Shown piece after piece: positions 34,791-44,870 of a stretch of DNA of 64,000 nucleotides. Source of the stretch: Sternotherus odoratus (Eukaryota > Chordata > Testudines > Kinosternidae); contig JAVMKO010000003.1 of assembly GCA_032164245.1 (NCBI GenBank), forward strand, positions 45,386,890-45,450,889. Direction: 5' to 3'. Under the pieces are notes generated by a model that was not told where the DNA came from, did not search any database, and worked only from the letters and a program-made list of their open reading frames with translations. Every line of letters begins with the position of its first letter. Position 1 is the stretch's first letter. The position numbers and the translations under genes were made by a program.

Positions 34791-37700
34791 AGTTATAGTG
34801 TGGGGACCAAACTGGATGTTGCCAAATCAGGGAAAGAAGCTGTTCATACAGTGTATTGGGACCATCTGAGATATTATATCTAGCACGTATGAATGGGAAG
34901 AAATTTATTTTGTTCTTGTGTACATGATCCTCTGTCATGGTTAAACAGTCTCATAACATTCTGCAGTCATACAGTAAGTGAGATGAAGGGATTATTTCAG
35001 ATAGAATTTAGTGGGGAACTGATACAGATAGTTTTGCTAAATTCTTTAAGGTTTTACAAAGTACTTCAAATTGTATGTAAGATCATTTTATTTGCCTCTA
35101 TCTCAGAGAAAAACAGTTGAAGTAATGATCAATGTTTAAAGCACAAAGAAAAGTTAGTAAACAGATGTCTATGATCCCAATCCTGCTGAGATTTAAGCAT
35201 GTGTTTAACTTTACACAGAGGGAGCAGTCTTATTGGTTAAAGTGGGATTGCTGCCTGTGTGTAAAATGATGTACGTATATAGATCTTTCAAGATCGAGGC
35301 CTAAAGTAAGTCATAAAGGAAAACAGTCAATTCTGTAGAGTTTAACTATATAGTGACTAGACATATGTGAAAATCTAGATAATACAAGTAGAGATGCAGA
35401 GAGCAATACTATCAGATAGCCAGGATCTTTTCAGAGATTCATGGGAGAGGTCAAGCTGTATAAGGGTTGGGTTTTTTTTTTATCTTATAGAAGTTGTATT
35501 TAAAATTTGTTTAGATTATTAAAGAGAATATCAGACTTAGAATATTCATTCCTAACGAATGGGTAATCCTGGGATTTATATTCACTGTGGAGATTTTGAT
35601 TCAGTTTAGTAGGGATAGAGGGAGCTGTTGCTATCTTTCTGCAGCCTTTGCTGGTTGTCTTAAATTGTCATTGAAATTCAGAATTTTTTTAGCTATGCAT
35701 ATTTTCATTTCTAGCTCAGTGATTTATTTATAGTGATGAAACTGGAATTACTGGTAATGGTTTTCTGTATTTCTGAGACATCCACTAAGTTAGAGTTGTC
35801 CCAGTTAACATGATATCCTGACAACATACCAAATCTATCAATCAGCCACAGAAGCAGATTGACCGAATTGGTAGGATTTTTTGGACTAATGAGTGCCATC
35901 AGCATACATACTCCATTTATATATTTTCTGCCATGCTTCTATTTTTTTTAAAGTCTCTAGATGGCTTTTTCTCTTTGAATCACTTAACTGCAATGGAGCT
36001 TGATTTTTGAATGCAAAGATAGGGTGTACTGGGTACTCTATTTTCAATTCACTCCAGTAATAAATATAATTAGTTGTGAAAGAAATGCAGTTGTTTTGAC
36101 AGACCATAGTATTTAATTTGTAATGCAAGGGTTTGATATTTCATACAAAACACTGAAAACATCTTTAAAATACACTTACCATATTAATAGCTATTTCACA
36201 GCATAGATATTTTACAATGAAATGTTAGTTATACTTGTGATACTTTATTAATTTATTAAATATAATTTGAGCTAAATTTTACCAAGACAACTCACATCAA
36301 CATCATGAATTGACAAGGAAAGATTACAGCTAAAAGCCCTGAACCTGAAGATCTTGCAATAACCACTAGAAGACTGGAAATTTCATATGACCTCAGTGAA
36401 CAACTTGGTACATAGGTTACAAGAAGATTAGTAAATAAAGGAAACCAACCTGGTACAATGACTTGTAGATTCTCAGAAGTATGAACACCAGAGTTACGAA
36501 CTGACCAGTCAACCACACACCTCATTTGGAACTGGAAGTACACAATCAGGCAGCAACAGAGACCACAAATACAGTTCAGTACTATGTTAAATGTAAGCTA
36601 CTGGAAAAAAAAATAGGAAAGCAGCATTTTTCTTCTCCATAGTAAAATTCCAAAGCTGTATTATGTCAATATTCAGTTGTGAACTTTTGAAAGAACCATA
36701 ACATTTTGTTCAGAATTATGAACAACCTCCATTCCTGGGGTGTTCGTAACTCTGCTTAAAAGAGCATTTTAAACTTGGGAATCAGAAACTGATGATAGAG
36801 CTTTAGTATTAGGAAAACTAGCCAGATTCTGGCCTCTGATCAGTCTTCTTGAGCTGCTCTCATTTATGCCTTGAAGTGTATAGTTAGCTGGACCAAAGAA
36901 TGGGAGAGCTGGGGCCCCTATCTGAAGCAGATGGAGCATTTTTGCATGTCTTCCACGAACTGCATGAAGGAGGAGAGGGGGCTACAGTGAAGATTTCAGG
37001 AGAACAGTGAGGCGTGTGGGTATGAGCTCTTGGGATAGGCTTGTTATCATTTCTTTTCAGAGTGCTATTAGTAGGATGCACAGAGATTTTTTTCACCAGC
37101 AGGTGTTTTCAACACCTATCAAGAACCTCCCAATCTCAATATTGTTGTACCTGATTTTATTGAGGGGGGAGATGGACCCAGACCCCAGTATTCTCAAGTT
37201 GACTCCCCTTTCTGTAGTAACTCCGCTCCCATCCCATCAAAGGCCAATGGGCATATTTATTGCTAATAGTCGAAGAGCAAGGAGTCTGTTGCCCCATAGC
37301 CAAAAGCAATGCTGACTTCATCAGCATCTAGGACTTTCATCACAGCCACTAACAGTGCCACGGTGTCTGTTTCTGTGGTCTTGATGGCTATTATATGGTG
37401 TCCTTAAATAGTTACCTAGTTCCAGGTTCTCACTGATACAATATTTTGTTCATTGTACAGTTTTACTGGCAGAGAATTTGTAGGAAGCACATTCTTATCA
37501 AAGCTGAGTGAAATCAAAAATAGCCAAAAAAATTAATTTAAAAAATGAAAACTCTATAGTTGGTGGAATTTTTTTAATGTTTACAATTTCTAACTTTTCT
37601 AATTTGGAGAAAAAGGATTTAGTAACAGTTCATGACCTTTTGTATTTATTTTATTCTACCAATTCTAAGGCCTACAGACACCACACCACATCTCTAATTG

Positions 37701-38204
37701 CATGTGTCAGGTTTTCTGGAAGGCAAGTGTCCTGAGTCACATTTAACTATTTTATAGTTGGGAGCAGAAACACTTCTTCATCCAAAAATGTATTATTTAG
37801 ATTAATTGTGGTCGCTAACACGCATGTCATTGAGAGAGGAGGTTGAGGGACAGGAGCTACAGTATTTCCTAAAAGTGTGCCTTTCTTCTTCCTTCCCCCT
37901 CCCCCCAATCTCAATGGTTGGTGTCCACACACAGCAGAGACAGAATGACTATTGCTTGCCCTGGTCCAGGTGCCTCTTCCGAGATTTAATCTACCACAGC
38001 ATTTAAAAATGTCCTTTTTGTTGTTCAGGAATAATGTCATAAATTCCATTAGAACAAAATGTCCTACGTGGATTTGTCCAGTACAGTTGTAAATCAAGAT
38101 CACATACTGTAACAGGTTTCTCTCAGAACCTTTTGACTAGTTTATGGTTACAGATTTTTGAATAAATCTTTATTTTTCAACTCATTTAATACATACCAGT
38201 AAAC
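34791..38204. other. Single-copy AT-rich sequence
   Basis: No gene recognised over 3.4 kb. A degraded MITE-like fragment (CCCAATCCTGCTGAGATTTA then AGCATGTGTTTAACTTTACAC) lies at about 35,175-35,285. The open frame at 37,747-38,103 (minus, 118 codons) has no domain and is broken by low-complexity basic residues. Confidence 0.45.
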
Positions 38205-38206
38205 TA

Positions 38207-38720
38207 CCGTATTTTTCACCCTATAAGACGCACTTTTTCTTCCCCAAAACGGGGGGGAAAAAGTTGGTGCATCTTATAGGGCGAATGTCTTATAGGGGAA
38301 AAAAAAAAAAAAAGCGCCTCGCTCTCCCGTCCCCGCCATGCGGGCGGGCTGCCGAGGTTCCCCCCTCCCCGCCGCGGGCGGGCTGCCGAGGTTCCCCCCT
38401 CCCCGCCGCGGGCGGGCTGCCGGGAGCGTCTCGGTTTCCCCCTCCCCGCCGCGGGCGGGCTGCCGGGAGCGTTCCCGGCAGCCCGCCCGCGGCGGGGAGG
38501 GGGGAACCGGGACGCTCCCGGCAGCCCGCCCGCGGCGGGGAGGGGGGAACCGGGACGCTCCCGGCAGCCCGCCCGCGGCGGGGAGGGGGGAACCTCGGCA
38601 GCCCGCCCGCGCGGCGGGGACGGGAGAGCGAGGCGCTTTTTTTTTTTTTGTCCGGCTTTTTTATTAAAAAACGAGGGGGCGTCTTATAGGCCGGAGCGTC
38701 CTATAAGACGAAAAATACGG
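38207..38720. mobile_element. TA-flanked transposon built as a palindrome
   Basis: The left end CCGTATTTTTCACCCTATAA and the right end read inward, CCGTATTTTTCGTCTTATAG, are inverted. TA stands immediately outside on both sides (38,205-38,206 and 38,721-38,722), as for Tc1/mariner-pogo elements. CTTATAGG motifs recur subterminally. The interior from about 38,312 to 38,648 is a near-perfect inverted repeat bounded by poly-A on the left and poly-T on the right. No transposase. The frames encoding 100-140 residues are repeat translations. Confidence 0.8.
38312..38648. repeat. Long CpG-rich palindrome
   Basis: Arms of about 165 bp face each other around a centre near 38,473 (GGGAGCG/TTCCCGGC). 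Each arm starts with poly-A/T and AGCGCCTCGCTCTCCCG, then holds three to four units of GCCGCGGGCGGGCTGCCG plus CCTCCCC. Mismatches between the arms are few. The single-stranded form would fold into one long hairpin. Confidence 0.9.
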
Positions 38721-38722
38721 TA

Positions 38723-38984
38723 TATTCTTTGGACATTCTTCAAAATTATAATGTGTTAATAAATGGTTAAAATATTCTGGTCAGTTATGATAAGCACATT
38801 TGATATGCAGCCAATGACAGTATTTGTACTAAAGTACCTTAACTGTGGGTCTACAGGGTCTACAATGAACAGATCTAAAACTAATTTGTCTAAACTCCTT
38901 GGTTCGTAATATAACATAGTAAAGGTCAAAGTCAGACACCAGTAACCTTCATCAAAGGTATTCTCAAGTTTGCATAACAGGCCA
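38723..38984. other. Single-copy spacer
   Basis: AT-rich spacer between the palindromic transposon and the L2 remnant. Nothing recognised. Confidence 0.4.
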
Positions 38985-39605
38985 CAGGAATCAGTCCTCT
39001 GTCAAAACACTTGTTCAACAATCAATCTACAACCTCTTGGGGACATTGTGGGAAAAGGCTATGCTTGCTACTATTTGTATGCGATATGCTGATGATATGC
39101 AGTTCCATGCATCTTGCTCTTGCTGCGGATATAGTATTGTCTCCCAGATATTTCAGTGCAGAGACCAGCTGCTTCAAATTTGACTTTGGGAAATAACTGA
39201 ATTGGAAGAAGAAAAAGCTTTGAGGAAATGGTGAAATCCACCATCACTATCCATTAAGGTCCTCTTACATCTCATGGTCCTCTTACATCTCATGGTCTTG
39301 AAGTCACACTGGACTCATTTCTGTTCCTGGACACTCAAAAAGCAGCAATTACAAGCAGTGCTTTCTTCTGTCTCCTGTTATCAAGAGAACTCAAAATAAT
39401 GCAGCATTCTTTTCCTCATTTATTTGGAAATCCAAACTGCCAGCAGTTTGGAGATCTTTCCTGCTCTCAGACAGGATTCCTCTTCTCATCTTGAAGTGTT
39501 TTAATGGCAGCAATTAGGCCTGTTTTTCATTCTTCTTTAGGAGTAAAAGGAATCCTCCAAAGTCTTGGTCTTATAATGCTGTCTCTCTTGTTTCTGGCTA
39601 ATGGA
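38985..39605 (+). mobile_element. Degraded L2 LINE fragment
   Basis: With frameshifts allowed, plus-strand translation gives MRYADDMQFHASC, a copy of the RT catalytic 'YADDTQLY' motif of L2. About 65 codons later comes LEVTLDSFLFLDTQKAAIT, matching the 'LGVTLDSSLSFEPQV' block, and then a FFCLLLSREL segment for 'AFFHLRLLRRL'. The order and spacing fit an L2 polymerase. A short local duplication (CCTCTTACATCTCATGGT twice at about 39,262-39,297) has been added. It is old and inactive. Confidence 0.65.
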
Positions 39606-39607
39606 AG

Positions 39608-39672
39608 ATTCATAGATTTCAAGGCCAGAAGGGACCATTATGATTATCTAGTTTGATCTCCCGTAGAGGAGA
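39608..39672 (-). mobile_element. CR1/L3-type LINE tail
   Basis: The phrase GATTCATAGATTTCAAGGCC followed by AGAAGGGACCATTATGAT is the antisense 3' end of an amniote CR1/L3-type LINE. The same end appears at 40,098, so these are two separate insertions. Confidence 0.6.
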
Positions 39673-40097
39673 AATTATGATATTTTTGAAGAGTTAAACC
39701 TTTTTTCACAGCACACTGCAATTTGCAAATAAAATGGAAACTGTAAGTGGTTTAGCTTTTGAAGCTTGGGTTAAGTAGAATTAGTCACTCACCCTTTCTT
39801 TCATGTCTGATATCCTTAATCAAATCCATTACCATTTAGAACAATAGGTGATTATTGTGAATGGTCATAAAAATGATTTAAGTACAAAGGAGATGAAGCT
39901 AGCTATTTTTTTCTATACTGAACTGCTGTGAGAATACACTCAGAATGCCATTTTTTGTCATTATCTGGCCTCTTAAAGAAACAATACTTTCACCCCATAG
40001 GCAGTAATTTTTCATGTGAATTTTTAAATAAATAATCTTGAAGATTCTCATATCAAAGTAATCAGCATATCTCTGTTATGCCCAGAATATACCATTT
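39673..40097. other. Single-copy AT-rich sequence
   Basis: Spacer between the two minus-strand LINE tails. Nothing recognised. Confidence 0.4.
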
Positions 40098-40960
40098 TCA
40101 TAGATTAATAGAGTTTAAGACCAGAAGGGATTATTAGAGATCTTGTCTGACCTCCCGTATATCATGGGTTATTAAATTTTATCCATTTACATCTTTGTGG
40201 ATCCTGGTGTTTGGTTAAAGTATATCTTCCAGAAAGGTATCTAGTCTTGAGCTGAAGATGTCAAGAGATGGAGAATTCATCACTTTCCTTAGTTGTCTGT
40301 TCCAATGGTTAATCACCCTCACTCTTAAAAAATTGTGCCTTATTTCTAATTTAAATGTGTCTGGTTTCAGATTCCAGCCATTGGTTCTTGTTATGCTATT
40401 TTCCATTGGATTAGAGCACCTACTTTCTCCTTGTGAAGGTAATTGTACACCGTAATCTTTTTGATAAACTATAAACAGATCAAGCTCTTTAAATCTATCA
40501 TTGTAAGGAATTTTCTCCAGCCCTCAAATAGCTCTTGTGACTTTTTTCAGTACTCTCTTCTCTATTGCAACATCTTTTAAAGAATGTGGACATCAGAACT
40601 GGACACAGTATTCCAGCATCAGTCCCACCAATGCTGTATACTGAGATAAAATCACCTCCCTAATTCTACTCATAATTACCTGTTTATACATCTAGGGATC
40701 ACCTTAGCCCTTTTTGTCACACTGTTGCACTGGTTGTTCATGTTCAGTTTGTTTTCCACAATGACTCCTAAATCTTTTCCAGTGTCACTGTTTCCCAGGA
40801 TATCCTGCTGGTATGGCCTGTGTTCTTTGTTCCTAGATGTATGACTTTGCATTTGACTGTATTGATACACATTTTGTTTGATTAGCCCCAGTTACCAAAC
40901 AATCTAGATCAGTCTATATGATTCTTTAGCACCCTACCAATCTCTGTGTCATTTTAAAGC
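40098..40960 (-). mobile_element. CR1-group LINE, RT C-terminus and tail
   Basis: On the minus strand, 40,870-40,676 gives KDLGVIVENKLNMNNQCNSV and 40,406-40,215 gives KLEIRHNFLRVRVINHWNRQ then NSPSLDIFSSRLDTFLEDIL. These are the final conserved blocks of CR1 polymerase. The 3' end lies at about 40,098 (tail TTCATAGATTAATAGAG). Stops and shifts separate the blocks, so it is a dead, 5'-truncated copy. Confidence 0.85.
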
Positions 40961-41664
40961 TTTTTATAGCTTTTATAATATCACAAACTTTTTTTTTTTT
41001 TTTACTTTTATGGCTTTAATGTCAAGTGTAACTTCTGGTTTAAAGTTACAAAATTGAACTGTATTATTCCAAGGTTACCTACTCTCATTTGTGACAAAGT
41101 AGCAGTTTTTAATCACAAAGAAGCCCAGAACTGATTCAGTTTTCCAACAACACCATACCCAGGTAGTGAAAAGAAAACATTAATTAGAGGATGTTTCCAT
41201 TTATGATATGAAATAAATGAAGCTTCCCCCCCCCTCCCTTTAGCCGTAGAGGAATTTTGCTGTCAAGTTCAATATAGTAACAATTGGTACAGTAATCACT
41301 CTGGCGCATGTCGTTTTTACTAAGTATCCTACCAGGACCCTTTGAAGGGAGAAGAATACTGACTAGAGAGCCTTTGCAGGTATTAAATTGATTATGCCTT
41401 ACTAATGTGAATGCTTACATTTTCAGAAAGTTCCATTCCAATAAACCTTACAAAATAGCAGATTCCCACCCCCTTCTTCGTGGGTTCTTTTCAATATAAA
41501 TAAAAACAGGCATTGAGCACAGGTCCAGTAGTTTAAAAATACTTGTTTTGGACAGGAAGCCATTCTGAGAGTGTAGCTTATTTCACCAGAAAGGCTTCTT
41601 TCCAAAGTCCTTTTGTTTCCAGTCACATAAAAAGGGTCAAAAGACAAAAATGCCCTGTCACCTG
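40961..41664. other. Single-copy sequence
   Basis: No gene recognised. Poly-T (about 40,989-41,004) and poly-C (about 41,226-41,235) tracts are present. Confidence 0.45.
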
Positions 41665-41890
41665 GGGGTAGGATGACCAGGTGTCTTGATTGTCAACCGG
41701 AACACCTGGTTGAAAAGGGATCCTCGCAGCTCTACTGACTGGGCTGTTGACTGTCCGGTTGGCAACACTGTGCAGCCTGGCTGGCAGATTCCCTGCTAAC
41801 CGCCATGCTGCTCCATGGAAACAGCTGGCATGCCCCCCTCTCTGGCTCCTATGTGTAGGCACAGCCGGGGACCCCCCCCCCCCATCCTCT
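41665..41890 (+). mobile_element. hAT MITE left end
   Basis: The sequence GGTAGGATGACCAGGTGTCT followed by a CAACCGGAACACCTGGTTG block and AAAAGGGATCC is the left arm of a turtle MITE whose ends read 'GGTGACCAGGTGTC'. The matching right arm is not present nearby, so it is truncated. The following C-rich sequence (to about 42,150) generates long meaningless frames. Confidence 0.6.
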
Positions 41891-42145
41891 CCACCTCCCA
41901 CAGCTGCCATCCCAATGTCCCTCTGCCCCCCACAGGCTTGCACCCCATTCACCTCCATATACTGCTGCACTCCCATTATGACCCTATACACCCTTGTGCC
42001 CCCCACATCCTCATACACCTGTAGACTTCTGCCTCCCCCTGAATTCCCATCCACTCCATATGCCCCCCAACACTCCTCGTCTTGCATTCACTGCCCGCTC
42101 TTACTCCCTCCCTGCTCTCAGGCTTGGCTTCTTTCCCTCCCCTTC

Positions 42146-42154
<9 letters not shown>

Positions 42155-42199
<45 letters not shown>
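42155..42199. repeat. (CA)n microsatellite
   Basis: An uninterrupted run of about 22 AC dinucleotides. The frames crossing it give Thr-His or Val-Cys runs and are not genes. Confidence 0.98.
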
Positions 42200-42200
<1 letters not shown>

Positions 42201-43003
42201 CTGTTCCCCTCCAGCCCACACTCCTCCCTTCCTGTCTGGGTGTCTCTGTGTAGGTAAGTGTGGGCATACATGCATTGTATATGTGTAAGTAATTGTGTGT
42301 GTTTGTGTAGGGAGGTTCATGTATTGCCACATGTACATATACGTGTGTGAGTAAAATTTGTAGCCTAACTCTTTGACTTTAATTCCTTTTGCTGGCTTGC
42401 GCACACAAAACTTGATGACTTAAAATATATGTGTATTCTTTTCATAACAAATTTTTAAAAGAGAAGGGAACCAAAAAAGAAATGTATTATTTCTTAAAAA
42501 GTGGATGTTGTTGACTAGTCATTGCAGAAGAGCCAATGTATCCTACATTTCTCCCCACCTTCGTCTAGCTGTCTTTGTTGGAGACCCTCTCTTTTTATGT
42601 GTGTGTCCAGCACCTCTCACCCTGGAGCTTTGATCTTAGCTGGAGGCTCTAGGCACTAAACAACCATTGTAATAATAAATAATGTGGAAATATATGTGTT
42701 AGTCTATGCTAAATGTGTACATGTGAATACACGTGTATCTCCCTGTAGGTGTGGGAGTCAGTTTCTACAGATTTATTTATATAGCTATTTGGACAGGTGT
42801 ACATTTGTGTGGTTGTGCTCTATGGATTTGTATTTGGGCTTCAGGAGTTGGTATTTAATAGACGATTGTACCTGTGACACTGTGTGGTCCTAATTCCATA
42901 CATAAAATTACAATAATTTTAATGAACAAAAAATATGAAAAATGGGAAGGGGGGGGAAGGAATCATGAAAATGTTTTTGAAATTTCTTTTTTTTTTTTTT
43001 AAA
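42200..43003. other. Single-copy sequence
   Basis: No gene recognised. A short GT-rich stretch follows the microsatellite, and a poly-T tract precedes the Penelope insertion. Confidence 0.45.
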
Positions 43004-43184
43004 GCGACAAGGAGTCCTGTGGCACCTTATAGACTAACAAACATTGGAGCATAAGCTTTCGTGGGCTAGTTCCCACTTCATCGGATGCACCAAAGCTTTT
43101 GCTCCAATATGTTTGTTAGTCTATAAGGTGCCACAGGACTCTATCACTTTTGCAGATCCAGACTAACACGGCTACCTCTCTGAT
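43004..43184 (-). mobile_element. Penelope-like element end with hairpin
   Basis: Two opposed copies of the Penelope end sequence (GGAGTCCTGTGGCACCTTAT at 43,011-43,043 and its inverse at 43,110-43,141) enclose a segment. On the minus strand this reads GCATCCGATGAAGTGGG, a short loop, then CCCACGAAAGCTTATGC. The terminus GACTAACACGGCTACCTCTC is shared with the copy at 12,939. No coding sequence. No clear target duplication was found. Confidence 0.8.
43050..43090 (-). ncRNA. Hammerhead-like ribozyme core (candidate)
   Basis: On the minus strand CGATGA (43,083-43,078) is followed by a 5-bp stem GTGGG/CCCAC with a short loop and then GAAA (43,060-43,057). This is the arrangement of the hammerhead catalytic core (CUGANGA, stem II, GAAA), and Penelope elements are known to carry such ribozymes. 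The invariant U after the first C is a C here (CCGATGA), which should reduce or abolish cleavage. Stem III would be only the GC/GC pair around TTAT. This is likely a decayed or variant motif. Confidence 0.35.
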
Positions 43185-43319
43185 TTTTGACACCATGCAA
43201 GGCACTACATTTTTTTTAAATTACCCTTTTTGTCTGTTTTGCTGCCAGCTCTATCTAGCATCCTGTAACAAATAAAACCTGAAATTAGTATAATATATCT
43301 GTCAAAACAATAAATATGC

Positions 43320-43505
43320 CTGTTTCGGCCTTGCAGTGAAAATGAGCACGTGAGCCAGAGTGGGGGGAAAGCAAGCGACGGAGGGAGGGGAAATGGAGTG
43401 AGCTGGGGTGGGGCCTCAGGAAGGGGCAGACAATGGGTGAGGCAAGAGTGTGTGGTTTCCGAATGAGAAAGTTGACAACCCTGGAATTAGAAAGTTGGCC
43501 ACCCT
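43320..43505. mobile_element. G-rich hAT-type MITE end
   Basis: The end GAAAGTTGACAACCCTG at 43,466-43,482 is the inverted counterpart of the element at 24,752. It is preceded by GGAGTGAGCTGGGGTGGGGC, and a second partial end (TTAGAAAGTTGGCCACCCT) follows. This suggests an end duplication or two adjoining fragments. Confidence 0.55.
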
Positions 43506-43690
43506 ACCGGAGGGTGGGGGAGGGCACTCCATAGCTGACCTGTCAGTCCTTGTTCTCAAAGGAAGCCTGCACAGTACCTTCAAAAGATGGGCTTGGGAGC
43601 TTAAATTCGTAACTGCTAGACCCCCAAAATCAGGGACTCAATAGGGACATTGGTTTTATATCTCATTACAATGTCCTATAAAACCACTAA

Positions 43691-43983
43691 GGCTACATCT
43701 ACACTACAATTTAAGTCAGCAGAAATTATGTCGCTCAGGGGTGTGAATAAACCACCCCTTGAGAAACCTAAGTTACACCGACATAAGCACCCATGCACAG
43801 CACTATGTCGGTTGGAGAGCTTCTCCCACCAGCATAGCTTCTGCCATTTGTGGAAATGGTTTTATTATGCCAAGGGGAGAGCTCTCTCTTGTTGGCAGAT
43901 AGTGTCTTCAACAGATGCTCTGCAGCGGTGCAGCTGCATTGGTACAGCTGTACTGCTGCAGTGGTATATGTGTAGACATGCCC
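43691..43983. mobile_element. Harbinger MITE
   Basis: TAA precedes GGCTACATCTACACTAC, and the right end read inward is GGGCATGTCTACAC. Internal words (TATGTCGCTCAGGGGTGTGA, then CTAAGTTACACCGACATAAG, and GCAGCGGTGCAGCTGCATTG) match the copy at 58,822. About 293 bp, without coding capacity. The 3-bp duplication on the right is not preserved. Confidence 0.75.
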
Positions 43984-44142
43984 TCTGTCATGTCATAACA
44001 TAACATAAAACATAACATTACATAACTCTCCTTTGTCTTATGACTGCCTACTTCATTTTGAATGGTTTCTTGCAACATGAATCAACTCCTTATATTTAAC
44101 AATCTGGATCACCTTGTATTTAGCTATGACACTCTGATTACC

Positions 44143-44250
44143 TTTCCCAGACCTAAAAAATTACACTGTAGACCTTGAAAGCTGGTCTCTTTCACTAACA
44201 GGAGTTGGTCCAATAAAAGAGATTACCTCACCAACCATGTCTCTCTAAAA
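44143..44250 (+). mobile_element. Second Penelope-type 3' end
   Basis: The phrase CCTTGAAAGCTGGTCTCTTT followed by CACTAACAGGAGTTGGTCC and AATAAAAGAGATTACCTCAC is a widespread vertebrate repeat end that I recognise as a Penelope-like 3' terminus of a different subfamily from those at 12.9, 17.6 and 43.0 kb. It has no domain to confirm it. Confidence 0.5.
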
Positions 44251-44668
44251 GTTTTCAGCACAGTTCTGCTCTGTCCATTCAGTAATTTGCCACCTTGTAG
44301 TCTTCACTGCCCATCAAAAAGATGAATACCGTGGGAAACTGCAGCACTTCATTTGATAAACTTTGCTATTGAATGTGTAGTTCTAATAATTGAAAAACAT
44401 TGAGCCTGTTGTTGGAGTCCATTCTTAGACAGCGCTTCCATCAAAGTCAGTGAATTAATTCTGACTTTGTTTAAAAGTATCTTAAATCTTTGAAAATAGA
44501 AAAAACATACGAATTAATTTTGATGAGATTTCCAGGGAAAGTTCATTTTGGGGATCAAACCAGCATGGAAAATCTGAGCCCAAATGTTGCCTATATGAGA
44601 AAGTGATGTGCATTTGAAAACAGTGGGTTATAATGAAAGTTCCAACCAGTCACTGCTTAGTGGTCACT
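44251..44668. other. Single-copy AT-rich sequence
   Basis: Spacer of about 420 bases; nothing recognised. Confidence 0.45.
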
Positions 44669-44669
44669 A

Positions 44670-44870
44670 TGGGTATGTCTACATTGTAGTAAATGGCTGT
44701 GGCTGACCCTAAAAATTGCAGTGTAGACATTTGAACGCATGATCAAGCACAATCCTAGCTTTTGAAACCCTGCGATGGGGATGGGTTTCACAGGCCAAGC
44801 CTGAATGTCTGTGCTGTAATTTTTAACCTCATAGCCCCAGCCTAAGTCAACTGACTCAGGCTCTGAGAAT
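44670..44870. mobile_element. Harbinger MITE, truncated
   Basis: The left end GGGTATGTCTACATTGTAG is nearly identical to the right terminus of the autonomous Harbinger (GGGTATGTCTTCACTAC). The internal GCAGTGTAGACATTTGAAC and GTCAACTGACTCAGGCTC words identify a palindromic MITE family. The right terminus is missing. Confidence 0.7.

Noticed and set aside
38264..38689. A 141-codon Arg/Pro/Gly-rich frame
   Set aside because: It runs through the long palindrome of the TA-flanked transposon; its repeats are DNA-level units.
42155..42199. CRISPR-like or regulatory tandem array
   Set aside because: It is a plain dinucleotide microsatellite without spacers. No CRISPR array is expected or seen in this eukaryotic window.
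41747..42404. Proline-rich and Cys/Val-rich frames up to 168 codons
   Set aside because: They depend on C-rich sequence and the (CA)n microsatellite.
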